A stretch of DNA of 64,000 nucleotides from Phycisphaerae bacterium (GTDB lineage Bacteria > Planctomycetota > Phycisphaerae > UBA1845): assembly GCA_013360585.1 (NCBI GenBank), contig JABWBH010000016.1:1-64000 (forward strand), in the 5' to 3' direction. The notes beneath the pieces are model-generated. The model worked only from the letters and a program-made list of their open reading frames with translations, was not told where the DNA came from and ran no database searches. The position numbers were made by a program, and so were the translations under genes. Numbering within the stretch: the first letter of the stretch is position 1; every line of letters begins with the position of its first letter. Of this stretch, positions 8,094 through 16,875 are shown piece after piece.

Positions 8094-8746
8094 AAGTGAC
8101 CCCCGATAAGGCCTGGCCGCGACAAACGAAGCGCCCCGGCGCGTCGGCGCAGGGGTTCTGAAAAGCGGTTGAACGCCGCGCGAGCACCGTGCCGCAAAGG
8201 CGACGCACGCCCGACGTGGGAGCTTCATCAGTTCTCCGGCATCCGGCAACGCCGCTGCTCCTCATATTCCGTAGCGTGGTGAGTTGTAAGTTCTTTGCAT
8301 TTGGATGAGGAGCGCGGAGCTCTGCTCCGCCCGTGCGGACCGGAGGTCCGCGATCCCGATTTGAGCAGCGAATTTGCAACTCGGGACACTAAGTCAAGGG
8401 CTGCTTAGGAATTCGCCATCGTTCTCCAGGATCGAACCCTCCCGTCCAGGATCGAAACCTCCCGTCGTCCGTCATCGGCTTGTACGCCCTGATGATGGCG
8501 CTGCGGAACCGTCTCGCCAGCGGTCGCCGAGCGGCGGTCTCGAATTCGGCCAGTCATTCCGGGGGGAATCGCCGCAGCGTTTCGCCAGGTCTCCGCCATC
8601 CCCTATGTCCTTTACTGGACGAACAATGCGTCCCACGTTATCCTACCCTCGTACTCAAGGGTTTCCTCTGCGAGGACGGTTTGTGACCCTGATATGAATC
8701 GGGGATCCGGCCGAGCCGGACGGGGGACAATCGAGGTAGTCGCAAC
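8094..8746. other. Divergent intergenic region between the GH172-like gene and ygiQ
   Basis: About 650 bases. It holds the twin hairpins at 8314-8351, a degenerate phrase at 8352-8390 resembling 4177-4213, and a short direct repeat (CCAGGATCGAA.CCTCCCG twice at about 8426-8466). The minus strand near 8440-8520 reads RRFRSAIIRAYKPMTDDG, which could be a gene relic but is too short to name. Promoters for both flanking genes must lie here; I cannot place them. Confidence 0.4.
8314..8351. repeat. Twin perfect hairpins
   Basis: GCGGAGC-TCT-GCTCCGC (8314-8330) and GCGGACC-GGA-GGTCCGC (8335-8351) sit four bases apart. Each has a 7-bp perfect stem and a 3-base loop. A weaker relative of the second is at about 2405-2425. 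There is no T tract, so this is more like a REP/palindromic dispersed element than a terminator. Confidence 0.65.
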
Positions 8747-11083
8747 ATGGTCACCAACGCACGCGCGGGGGGGGCATCACCCGGCCCGCCTGAGTTTGTT
8801 CCTCTCCGCATCAACCGCGCGGCATCGGAAGGCGGCGATTCTGCGCGCCTGCCCGCGGGACAGAAAGGCGCCTCGGAGAGACGCCCTGCCCAGGGTGATC
8901 CCCGCCCTCTCCCGATGACGCGCCGCGAGATGGACGAGCGCGGGTGGGACGCGGTGGACATCGTCTTCGTCACCGGCGACGCCTACGTCGATCATCCCAG
9001 TTTTGCGATGGCGCTGCTGGGTCGCGTGCTGGAGGCGGAGGGCTTTCGCGTCGCCATCCTTGCCCAGCCGGACTGGCACTCGTGCGAGCCGTGGCGGACG
9101 TTCGGCCGCCCGCGACTCTTCTTCGCTATCTCCGCGGGCAACATGGACTCGATGATCAACCACTACACCGCCAACCGGAAGGTGCGCAACGACGACGCCT
9201 ACTCCCCCGGCGGGCGCATCGGGCGGCGGCCTGACCGGGCAACGCTCGCCTACTGCCACCGCGCGCGCGAGGCGTACAAGGACGTACCCGTCATCGCCGG
9301 CGGCGTCGAAGCGAGTCTGCGCCGCCTCGCGCATTATGACTACTGGAGCGACACCGTCCGCCGCTCGATCCTCCTCGACTGCAAGGCCGACCTGCTGGTG
9401 TACGGCATGGGGGAGTCTGCGATCGTGGAGATCGCGAAGCGCATGCGGAATGCGGAATGCGGAATGCAGGATGCACGCCCCCTTCCGGATTCCGCTCAGT
9501 CTGACGCCTTGGCAGGATGGGGCGCCGGGCTTTCAATTCAGCAATCGTCTCTCGGCATTGCGCCTTCCCGCACGCCTTGGCGCGACATCGTCCGGTCCTT
9601 GCGCGACATGCGCGGCGTCGCGTACGCCCTCGGGGCGAAGGAGGCGCCGCCGACGGGCGCCGAGGTTGTGACGCTTCCGTCGTATGAGGAGGTGAAAGCT
9701 GACAAGCTCAGGTTCGCCGAGGCGACGCGGAAGTATCACCTCGAGACGAATCCCTACAATGCGAAGACGCTCGTGCAGCGGCACGGCGATCAGCACGTCG
9801 TCGTCAACCCCCCGCGGCTGCCCGAATCCGAGTCGAACATGGATCGGTATTACGACCTGCCGTATACGCGCCGCCCGCATCCGTCGTACCCCGAGCCGAT
9901 CCCTGCGCACCAGGTCATCAAGGATTCGATCACGCTGATGCGCGGATGCTTCGGCGGCTGCACCTTCTGCTCGATCACGATGCACCAGGGGCGGATCATC
10001 CAGTCCAGAAGCAAGACCTCGATTCTCCGCGAGATCAACACGCTGACATCGGATCCGGCGTTCAAGGGCACGATCAGCGACCTCGGCGGTCCGACGGCCA
10101 ATATGTACAAGATGGTCTGTACGAAGCCCGAGATCGAGGCGATCTGCCGCCGCCTCTCCTGCGTGCATCCGAAGATCTGCCCGCTGCTGGGCACGGACCA
10201 CGGACCGCTCATCGACGTAATGCGCGAAACCCGCCAACAGAAGGGCGTGAAGAAAGTGCTGGTCGCCAGCGGCGTGCGGATGGACCTCGCCCGGCGCTCG
10301 CCCGAGTACATGCGCGAGCTGACGCTGCATCACGTCGGCGGCCACCTCAAGGTGGCGCCGGAACACACGGATGACAGGACGCTGGCGCTGATGAAGAAAA
10401 CGCGTCCGGAGGATTTCGAGGGGTTCTCGGAGCAGTTCCGCGACATCTCGAAGCGCGCCGGCAAGAAACAATACCTCGTCCCGTATTTCATCAGCTCGCA
10501 CCCCGGCAGCACGGTGGAGAGCATGATCGAGCTGGCCGTGTTCCTGAAGCGCAACGGCTATCGCCCGGACCAGGTGCAGGACTTCATCCCCGCGCCGATG
10601 GATCTCGCCACCTGCATGTATTACACGGGGCTTGATCCGATGACGATGAAACCGGTCCACGTGGCGACGCGCCTGCGCGAGCGGAAGTTCCAGCGGGCGC
10701 TGCTGCAATTCTTCAAGCCCGCGAACTACTTCACCGTGCGCCGCCTCCTGCTCGACCACGGCCGCGGCGACCTCATCGGCGACGGCTGCGACGCGCTGAT
10801 CCCCTCGCGCCCGCCGCGCGAGGCGATCGAATCGCGACGGCAGGAAGCCGAACGAATCGCGCGGCGGAGCGGGGCCGGCGAGCGCCCGGCGTCCGTCGCC
10901 GCTCCGTCGGAATCGGAGTGGGATCTGGCCCGCAGCATGTCGGAAGACGAGGACCACTATCACTCGACGGGGCGCAGACCGTCCGGCGGAGAGGCTCCCG
11001 ATTCAAACGCCGGCGGTGCCCGGTCGGGCGGCGCTGGATACCGCCCGGGCCGTCGATCCGGCCGCCGACGCGAGCGCCAGTGA
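8747..11083 (+). CDS. ygiQ: YgiQ-family (UPF0313) radical SAM protein
   Basis: A 778-residue radical SAM enzyme of unknown substrate. It shows the YgiQ start [13 protein letters not shown], then [30 protein letters not shown] and the 4Fe-4S motif CFGGCTFC (C401, C405, C408). The rest ([41 protein letters not shown]) is intact, with a low-complexity Arg/Gly tail. The family normally has residues before the PM motif, and GAGG lies upstream of the ATG at 8747, supporting this start over the ATG at 8915. Between AKRM and [14 protein letters not shown] there is an extra segment of about 45 residues beginning with a heptamer repeat; it keeps the frame. The product is probably still functional. Confidence 0.93.
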   Translation: MVTNARAGGASPGPPEFVPLRINRAASEGGDSARLPAGQKGASERRPAQGDPRPLPMTRREMDERGWDAVDIVFVTGDAYVDHPSFAMALLGRVLEAEGFRVAILAQPDWHSCEPWRTFGRPRLFFAISAGNMDSMINHYTANRKVRNDDAYSPGGRIGRRPDRATLAYCHRAREAYKDVPVIAGGVEASLRRLAHYDYWSDTVRRSILLDCKADLLVYGMGESAIVEIAKRMRNAECGMQDARPLPDSAQSDALAGWGAGLSIQQSSLGIAPSRTPWRDIVRSLRDMRGVAYALGAKEAPPTGAEVVTLPSYEEVKADKLRFAEATRKYHLETNPYNAKTLVQRHGDQHVVVNPPRLPESESNMDRYYDLPYTRRPHPSYPEPIPAHQVIKDSITLMRGCFGGCTFCSITMHQGRIIQSRSKTSILREINTLTSDPAFKGTISDLGGPTANMYKMVCTKPEIEAICRRLSCVHPKICPLLGTDHGPLIDVMRETRQQKGVKKVLVASGVRMDLARRSPEYMRELTLHHVGGHLKVAPEHTDDRTLALMKKTRPEDFEGFSEQFRDISKRAGKKQYLVPYFISSHPGSTVESMIELAVFLKRNGYRPDQVQDFIPAPMDLATCMYYTGLDPMTMKPVHVATRLRERKFQRALLQFFKPANYFTVRRLLLDHGRGDLIGDGCDALIPSRPPREAIESRRQEAERIARRSGAGERPASVAAPSESEWDLARSMSEDEDHYHSTGRRPSGGEAPDSNAGGARSGGAGYRPGRRSGRRRERQ
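9443..9475 (+). repeat. Heptamer repeat inserted in ygiQ
   Basis: ATGCGGA occurs three times in a row (9443-9463), followed by ATGCAGG and ATGCAC. It encodes [11 protein letters not shown] at the start of a segment absent from typical YgiQ proteins. Similar heptamer arrays are, from memory, scattered in planctomycete and other environmental genomes. A direct repeat ACGCCTTGGC at 9504-9513 and 9572-9581 lies in the same extra segment. Confidence 0.75.
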
Positions 11084-11127
11084 TTTCGCGGACTCCCTGC
11101 GCCCGGTCGACGCCGCCGGTCATGACG

Positions 11128-11796
11128 TCATCGTCCGTTCTGACGATCCGGCGCGCACCACAGTCGCCCCTTCTCGCGGCGAAGGAGTTCCTTCTGATAC
11201 TCGCCGTGGGTCATCCACTCGGTGTGTCCGTCGATGCCGGCGACGGTGGACCCGCCGCCGTGGCGCGTGGTCAGGCCCTCGGTGGGGAAGCTGGACCCGT
11301 CGTTCCAGGTCGGCTCGCCGGCCTCCCAGAAGATCAGCGCCTCGGTTCTGAATCGGGTCGTCTGAAACGACCAGTCCGCCCGTCCGAAACCCGCGACCGC
11401 GCCGTTCATCAGGTAGCTCGTGAGGTGTTCGGTCTGAAAGTAAGGCTCCAGGTGCTTCGGGCAGCGGTACACGCTGTCCACCTGAAAATAAGGCCACACC
11501 AGCCCGGTGCGGCGATGCTCGGGAGTGAACTCGACGGGGGATTGATAAAGCCACCCGGGCACAGGGTCCATCGCCGCCCAGTTCGGGGGCGGGAGGAAGT
11601 CGTTGTAATCCTGGGCGTAGAGGAGCGCAGCGGTCATGAGCTGACGATGGTGGGAGGCGCACAGCGCGCGATGACCTTGGTCGCGCGCGTTTCGCAAGGC
11701 GGGCAGGAGCATGCTGATCAGCAGGGCGATGATCGAAATGACGACAAGCAATTCGAGAAGGGTGAACGCCGCAGCCCTTTGTCGATCGCCGATCAT
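11128..11796 (-). CDS. Type II pseudopilin with prepilin N-methylation motif
   Basis: A 222-residue protein. A short leader ([10 protein letters not shown]) is followed by [20 protein letters not shown], the prepilin peptidase site with Glu at mature position 5 and the hydrophobic assembly helix. The body ([20 protein letters not shown], then [17 protein letters not shown]) resembles the large family of planctomycete prepilin-like proteins, in which a late H...DGH element is common. Expected role: minor or major pseudopilin assembled by the GspE motor. It is convergent with ygiQ (44 bases apart) and divergent from the ATPase gene at 12035. Planctomycete genomes carry many such genes, so its specific partner system is not certain. 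Confidence 0.9.
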   Translation of the reverse strand: MIGDRQRAAAFTLLELLVVISIIALLISMLLPALRNARDQGHRALCASHHRQLMTAALLYAQDYNDFLPPPNWAAMDPVPGWLYQSPVEFTPEHRRTGLVWPYFQVDSVYRCPKHLEPYFQTEHLTSYLMNGAVAGFGRADWSFQTTRFRTEALIFWEAGEPTWNDGSSFPTEGLTTRHGGGSTVAGIDGHTEWMTHGEYQKELLRREKGRLWCAPDRQNGR

Positions 11797-12034
11797 ATTT
11801 CAACAGGATAACAAGAGAGGCCGGTCGGGCGAAAACGAGCTTCCGGCGAGGCGGGGAGGGAGCGGCGACTGCCCGGAGCGGAGGTCCGAGGGTCGTCGTC
11901 GTCGAATCAGGTCCACGTTGTCCACCGTCCTGCCGCAAGGTTCGCGTTTTGACACGCGGCTTATTATCATTCCCCATCGCCAAGGCGTCAGGAAAGGGCT
12001 TCGCACGACGGACAGTCCGGACGAAAGGAATCGC

Positions 12035-13318
12035 ATGAACGAAGAGCTTTCCGAAGTCATTTCCCCTCCGCGCATCGAATTCCTGCGCGTTCAGAATTAC
12101 CGCGCGCTCGCTGATCTGAAGCTCGAGAGAATCACTCCGCTGACCGTCTTTGTCGGCCCGAACGGCAGCGGGAAGTCTACGATCTTCGACGTGTTTGCGT
12201 TCCTTTCCGAGTGTTTCTCCGTCGGATTGCGCAAGGCATGGGACAAACGAGGACGGTTCAAGGAACTGCGCAGTCGCGGGAAAGAAGGACCGATTACGGT
12301 CGAGATCAAGTACAAGGAACCCGACCTTCCGATTATTACGTATCACCTCGAAATCAGCGAAGACACGAAGGGTCCGTTCGTCAGTCGAGAATGGCTTCGG
12401 TGGACGCGGAAGGGAGGCGCAGGACGCCCCTTCAACTTCCTTGACTTTAAAGAGGGAAGCGGTTCCGTCATCTCGGGGGACAGGCCTGAGGAAAAAGACA
12501 AGCGGATTCCGGAAGTCTTGGAATCGCGCGAGCTGCTGGCGGTTAACACGCTGGGGCAGTTTGCGAAACACCCGCGGGTCAGCGCCCTGCGCCGTTTCAT
12601 CACGGATTGGTACCTGTCCTATCTTTCTGCAGACAACACGCGCGGCATCCCCGAAGCCGGTCCGCAGGAGCGGTTGTCGGCCAACGGCGACAACCTGCCC
12701 AATGTCATTCAATATTTGAAGGAGCAACACGCCGATCGTCTTGAGACCGTATTGAACACGCTGGCCCGGCGGGTTCCCCGGCTCGAAAAAGTGGATGCCG
12801 ATATCATGCAGGACGGTCGACTGTTGTTGCAGATCAAGGATGCGCCGTTCGAACGACCCGTCATGGCCAAGTTCGCATCGGACGGAACACTGAAAATGCT
12901 GGCTTACCTCGTAGTGCTTCACGATCCATCCCCGCCACAGCTTGTCGGGATCGAGGAGCCGGAGAATCAACTGCACCCTCGCCTGCTTCCCGAACTTGCA
13001 GAGGAATGTCGCGGCGCATCGGCCCAGACCCAACTGATGATCACGACGCACTCGCCTTATTTCGTGAACGGGTTGAAGCCCCAGGAGACGTGGATTCTGC
13101 ACCGGGACGCGCAGGGATATACCCGGGCCGAGCAGGCATCAAGGATCCGAGGAATCAACGATTTCATCGACCAGGGCGCGCAGCTCGGTTCCTTGTGGAT
13201 GGAAGGGCATTTCGGCGTGGGCGACCCCCTTGAACCCGACACACGAGTCGGTGATGCCCGCCGAAAGCGGGGAACCCGGAAGCAGCGCACGAAATCGCGT
13301 AAGGGGAGAAAGCCCTGA
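12035..13318 (+). CDS. AAA-family (RecF/OLD-like) ATPase of a two-gene module
   Basis: A 427-residue ABC/SMC-type ATPase. The fold start [20 protein letters not shown] is followed by Walker [10 protein letters not shown] (41-49). Walker [13 protein letters not shown] is near residue 305, and the H-loop region MITTHSPYF is near 335. The start ATG at 12035 has AAAGGA at the right spacing. The C-terminal end is basic ([18 protein letters not shown]). It resembles the AAA_21 half of OLD nucleases, GajA and PARIS AriA, but has no TOPRIM domain of its own. Its stop overlaps the ATG of the next gene (TGATG), so the two are translationally coupled. Likely an NTP-driven sensor in an anti-phage or toxin-like system; a repair role is the alternative. 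Confidence 0.85.
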   Translation: MNEELSEVISPPRIEFLRVQNYRALADLKLERITPLTVFVGPNGSGKSTIFDVFAFLSECFSVGLRKAWDKRGRFKELRSRGKEGPITVEIKYKEPDLPIITYHLEISEDTKGPFVSREWLRWTRKGGAGRPFNFLDFKEGSGSVISGDRPEEKDKRIPEVLESRELLAVNTLGQFAKHPRVSALRRFITDWYLSYLSADNTRGIPEAGPQERLSANGDNLPNVIQYLKEQHADRLETVLNTLARRVPRLEKVDADIMQDGRLLLQIKDAPFERPVMAKFASDGTLKMLAYLVVLHDPSPPQLVGIEEPENQLHPRLLPELAEECRGASAQTQLMITTHSPYFVNGLKPQETWILHRDAQGYTRAEQASRIRGINDFIDQGAQLGSLWMEGHFGVGDPLEPDTRVGDARRKRGTRKQRTKSRKGRKP

Positions 13319-13926
13319 TGCACGTCGAGTTCCTTGTCGAGGAACCCTCCGCCGAAGCCGCTTTGAGGGAGTTTCTCTCTTCTTTATTGGGAGCCGAGAA
13401 CACGTTCAGGATCCACGCGCACCAGGGAAAGAGAGACCTGCTCAACTCGCTTGCAGGGCGACTCCGCGGGTACTCAAAATGGCTTCCGGACGACTGGAGA
13501 ATCGTGGTTCTGGTGGATCGGGACGCCGAGGACTGTCGCCATCTGAAACGGCGTCTTAATCGACTGGCGAAGGATGCGGGCCTTAAGACGCGTGCAGACG
13601 CAAGATCGCCGGGCATCATCCGAGTCCTGAATCGCATCGCCATTGAAGAGCTCGAGGCGTGGTTTTTCGGCGACACCGACGCGATACGTGCCGCGTACCC
13701 AAGGATTCCCAGCAATCTTTCAGCGAACGCAAGGTACCGAGATCCGGATGCGATCAGGGGCGGGACGTGGGAAGCGCTGGAACGCGTGCTTCAAGACGCC
13801 GGGTATCACAAAGGGGGGTTGCCGAAGATCGAAGCGGCGCGAAGGATCGCGCATCATCTTCGCATCGAAAACAATCGTTCCGTCAGCTTCCGTGCGTTCT
13901 GCAGCGGGGTTCGATCCCTCCTCTGA
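13318..13926 (+). CDS. DUF4276 (TOPRIM-like) protein, partner of the AAA ATPase
   Basis: A 202-residue protein starting inside the stop of the ATPase gene. The DUF4276 pattern is clear: an acidic first strand (VEFLVEEPSAEAAL), a central IVVLVDRDAEDC resembling the DxD of TOPRIM nucleases, then RIAIEELEAWFFGD and a late GGLPKIEAARRIA. The acidic residues expected to hold metal (E7/E8, D in VDRDAED, E in IEELEAW) are kept, so nuclease activity is possible but unproven. AAA ATPase plus TOPRIM-like protein is the layout of a split OLD enzyme and of PARIS (AriA/AriB), with DUF4276 in place of DUF4435. Confidence 0.85.
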   Translation: MHVEFLVEEPSAEAALREFLSSLLGAENTFRIHAHQGKRDLLNSLAGRLRGYSKWLPDDWRIVVLVDRDAEDCRHLKRRLNRLAKDAGLKTRADARSPGIIRVLNRIAIEELEAWFFGDTDAIRAAYPRIPSNLSANARYRDPDAIRGGTWEALERVLQDAGYHKGGLPKIEAARRIAHHLRIENNRSVSFRAFCSGVRSLL

Positions 13927-14145
13927 TTGATCCAGGATGCGTTTGCAGGGTTTGAATCGCCGGGTCAATTTCCGTTACGGCGCCCGAAATCCATGCCGGG
14001 TATGTTGATCCGGACCGCGTAGCGCAGCAGGTCATGAACAGGGCATTCGTTTTGACCTCGACATGGGGATTCATGGGCGCGCGGGCTCGGTTCCGTCGGG
14101 AATAAGCGTCTGAGGTCAGGTGCGGTTCGGGGCGATGGCGGTGAA

Positions 14146-14991
14146 TCAGGGCGATCGGCCCCAGTGCAGTTTTCTGACGAGATTGTCCCACGGGGAGCGG
14201 GAGGGATTGCGCACCAGGAGGAAGTCGGCGGGGAACCGGCGGATGCGGAGGATGTCGCCTTCGTGGAGGGGCATCGCCGCCTGTCCGTCGACGATGACGG
14301 ACGAGCCGCTGTTGACCGCGACGGGGCGGACCTCGATCACGGCGTCCGGTCCGACGACGATGGGGCGGTGGGTGAGGGAGTGGGCGTTAAGCGGGGTGAT
14401 GCCGATGGCCCGCAGTTCCGCCGCCATCACGGGCCCGCCGGCGGACAGGCTGTGAGCGGTGGAGCCCGTCGGGGTGCAGACCGCCAGCCCGTCGCCGCGA
14501 AGATGGGTGAGGCGCTCGCCGTCAATGTAGACGTCGAGCGCGATCATGCGAAAGGGCGGACCCATCTGAATCACGCAGTCGTTGATCGCGGGGAGGGCGT
14601 GCTGCGCCCTCTGCGACGTCAGTGTGACCTCGAGCGTCAGCCGGCGTGAGACGCATGCGTCATCCGTCATGACCCGATCGAATTGCGCACAAAGCTCATC
14701 GAGGGAGAATTCCGCGAGGAAGCCGAGCTTCCCCATGTTCACGCCGATCAGCGGAAACTGTGTCGCCCCGAGGCTCCGAGCAACGCCGATCAGCGTTCCG
14801 TCACCGCCGAGCACGACGATCCGGTCGGGACGGGCGGCGATGGCGGAAGAAACATCGAGAGAGGGAACCGTGCCGACCAGTTCCGCGCGCGGCTGAGCGA
14901 AAGCCGCGAGACGTTCGAGCGCAGAGGCCACGTCGGGCTTATCCGGATTCGAGAGAATCAGGATCCGTGGTGGACGGGTTCCGCTCATCAT
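14146..14991 (-). CDS. nadK: NAD kinase
   Basis: A 281-residue enzyme that phosphorylates NAD to NADP in the cytoplasm. The GGDGT motif is at 62-66 (catalytic Asp64), with VNMGKLGFLAEF, INDCVIQMG and the glycine-rich GDGLAVCTPTGSTAHSLSAGG. All are intact and length is normal. Two adjacent ATG codons at 14986-14991 could serve as start; no clear ribosome binding site is seen. It is followed on its strand by about 220 non-coding bases. Confidence 0.95.
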   Translation of the reverse strand: MMSGTRPPRILILSNPDKPDVASALERLAAFAQPRAELVGTVPSLDVSSAIAARPDRIVVLGGDGTLIGVARSLGATQFPLIGVNMGKLGFLAEFSLDELCAQFDRVMTDDACVSRRLTLEVTLTSQRAQHALPAINDCVIQMGPPFRMIALDVYIDGERLTHLRGDGLAVCTPTGSTAHSLSAGGPVMAAELRAIGITPLNAHSLTHRPIVVGPDAVIEVRPVAVNSGSSVIVDGQAAMPLHEGDILRIRRFPADFLLVRNPSRSPWDNLVRKLHWGRSP

Positions 14992-15370
14992 CGGTCCGAG
15001 TTCTTATGAAGCTGTCCTTGGAACGCCCCGACGTATCCCGTCATTGTCGATCGGACCCCGACGTGCTGCAACCTGCGATGCGCGGAGCAGGGGCGGCAGG
15101 CAGGGCAACCGCATTCTGACTTCGAATCCGGGTGGCATGGCCTGGAGTACTCGCCTGGCCAAGCTACAGGAGCCGAACCCCCGTTCCTTCCGGACACGGG
15201 TCCGCTGCTGCGGACCCGTGCCGCCCGACGTGCCGGCAGATCTCAGAATGCGATTGCCCTGGGGCGGCAGGTCGGGGAAATCCGAAAACTGGTGGTCCAG
15301 GGGCATTTCTAGGCTTATGATTAAGGGGCGAAGGCGACGGCGTCGGCAAAGATATGTGGCGGGGAGGGCG
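14992..15370. other. Divergent intergenic region between nadK and the P-loop gene
   Basis: About 380 bases, no supported gene. It contains a perfect tetraloop hairpin at 15195-15220 (listed separately). TTCGAATCC near 15120 looks like a tRNA T-loop, but no tRNA can be folded around it. Confidence 0.4.
15195..15220. other. Perfect 11-bp hairpin with tetraloop
   Basis: CACGGGTCCGC (15195-15205) and GCGGACCCGTG (15210-15220) are exact reverse complements around TGCT. There is no T run on either strand. It lies 150 bases upstream of the P-loop gene and could be a leader structure, an operator or a dispersed palindrome; the sequence does not decide. Confidence 0.55.
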
Positions 15371-16189
15371 ATGGGTCTGCGCGTGGTGCTGGTGACCGGT
15401 CCGCGGAAGTCGGGCAAAGGAGCGATCATCCGGGCGATGATCGACCTGCTCTGGCAGCACCGCCCGCATTACATGCGCCTGGCGCGGAACAACGGCGACA
15501 AGAAACCCCCCTCGAAGCTGGGGCTTCAGACCCCCGAGGACTGGGGGCTGGCCAGCGCCCGGTGGCTGATGTACGACGACGACCTGATCTTCGAGCGCCT
15601 TCCCGCCGCCCTGACCCAGATTCATGCCGCCGATCGCTACGGGTCGGTGGTGGTCGAGGCGGACTCGGACCCGATCGTGCGGAACGCCTACCCTTTCGAT
15701 CACCGCGTTTTCGTCATGCCGACGCCGTGCGACCTTTACGAGATTTTCCGCACCCCCGAACAGGCCGCCGCAGCGATGCATGCGGTGCTCAAGGACACGA
15801 CGGCGTTCGCCTCCGAGGTCTTCGGCTTGATCGACCAGGGTCGGATGCTATCGGAAGGGGATTGCAACGAGAAACCGGACCTTTCGGCGACGCAGTGGCG
15901 GGGCTTCCTGTATTCGCCGCTGGGAGAGGAGCTGATCACGCGGATCCTGCTTCAGCCGCCCTATCACGGGCTTGCGGAAAGCGACGTGGTGATCATCAAC
16001 ACCGGCGTTGGGGCGCGTTCGTGTTCAACGGCGAAGTGCATCAGCAAGCTGGATTGCCTGCTGCGCAAAATCAGCACCCTGACGCAGAGGGAGGTGCGAC
16101 GTTTTGCGTGCGATCTGTATGCGGAACCCACGCCGGCGTCGCGTGAACTGCTGGAAGTGCTCGCGCCGATGTGTCAGGCCGGGCGGTAA
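15371..16189 (+). CDS. P-loop NTPase of unknown function (MobB-like N-terminus)
   Basis: A 272-residue protein beginning MGLRVVLVTGPRKSGKG, a Walker A loop at residues 10-17 close to the start, as in MobB and small GTP-binding or kinase-like proteins. GGGGAGGG immediately upstream fixes the ATG at 15371; the frame is open further left but reads low-complexity Arg-rich sequence. Further conserved-looking stretches are SVVVEADSDPIVRNAY, VFVMPTPCDLYEIFRTP and DVVIINTGVG, which resemble the strands of a dethiobiotin synthase/MobB-type fold. A pair of cysteines lies at SCSTAKC. I do not recognise a named family. Confidence 0.75.
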   Translation: MGLRVVLVTGPRKSGKGAIIRAMIDLLWQHRPHYMRLARNNGDKKPPSKLGLQTPEDWGLASARWLMYDDDLIFERLPAALTQIHAADRYGSVVVEADSDPIVRNAYPFDHRVFVMPTPCDLYEIFRTPEQAAAAMHAVLKDTTAFASEVFGLIDQGRMLSEGDCNEKPDLSATQWRGFLYSPLGEELITRILLQPPYHGLAESDVVIINTGVGARSCSTAKCISKLDCLLRKISTLTQREVRRFACDLYAEPTPASRELLEVLAPMCQAGR

Positions 16190-16398
16190 GCGAGCGGAAA
16201 GCACGCGCTCTGCCAGCCTCGACTTTTTCCGTATTTGAGGTCGGAGACTCCCTGGACGACTGAGGACATCAGAACGACCACCCTGGAATTTCAGACGCCC
16301 GGTATTTCCAGGGGGCGTGGCGAAGCTTCAACGCCTGCGGTTTCTCTCGGAACTGGCGGAAACCGCCCCTCGCAAAAAGGCAAAAGTCAAGCGGCTAA

Positions 16399-16846
16399 CG
16401 CCACGGTACGACGACATTGTTCGCGGCCGTCACGATGGCCACGGGTAAACTCATCGGCACGTGCGTGAAGCGTCGCCATCATCAGGAGCGGCTCAAGCTC
16501 CTGAAACTCATAGACGTGCGCCCACGCCGCCGCATCCGGAACCGCACCTCATCGCCGAAAACTGGAGCACGCACACCCCCCCAAGATCAAGGCCCGACTC
16601 GCGCGACAGCCGTGGTTTCATAGGCACTTCACCCCGACGTCCAGTTCATCGCTGAACATCATTGAACGCTGGTTCCGCGAGATCGCCGTCAAGCGGATCC
16701 GCCGCGGAACATTTCGGAACGTCGAATCTCTGGAGAAGGTCATCCCTGACCTCATCCAGGCCCGCAACAAGAACCCGAAGCCCTTCACCTGGACCGCCGA
16801 CCCGGCCGACGTGCTCACCGGAGTCGTGCGGCCCACCAAGCCCTGA
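16399..16846 (+). pseudogene. IS630-family transposase remnant, frameshifted and 5' truncated
   Basis: Three frames together give the IS630 DDE core and tail. RHGTTTLFAAVTMATGKLIG is in the first, HLIAENWSTHTPP in the second, and after a frameshift in a run of seven Cs come KIKARLARQPWFHRHFTP, SLNIIERWFREIAVKRI and RRGTFRNVESLEKVIPDLI, ending FTWTADPADVLTG and a stop at 16846. The usual N-terminal helix-turn-helix half is missing, and the DN of the second catalytic motif reads EN. The element is dead. It lies directly downstream of the next minus-strand gene's end, so insertion was in the intergenic space. Confidence 0.8.
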
Positions 16847-16875
16847 ATACGGATCAACATCGGTGAGATACTACA

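Noticed and set aside
6249..8099. 616-codon plus-strand frame opposite the GH172-like gene
   Set aside because: Antisense shadow, Arg/Pro-rich, no motif, while the minus strand carries the clear DUF2961 core.
11120..13102. 660-codon minus-strand frame over the pseudopilin and AAA ATPase genes
   Set aside because: It crosses two real genes in the wrong frame and shows no protein-like motifs.
13927..14145. Gene fragment on the minus strand reading CPVHDLLRYAVRINIPG
   Set aside because: Protein-like in composition but short, without a start, and matching no family I recognise.
15110..15135. tRNA gene suggested by TTCGAATCC
   Set aside because: No acceptor, D or anticodon arms can be paired around it.
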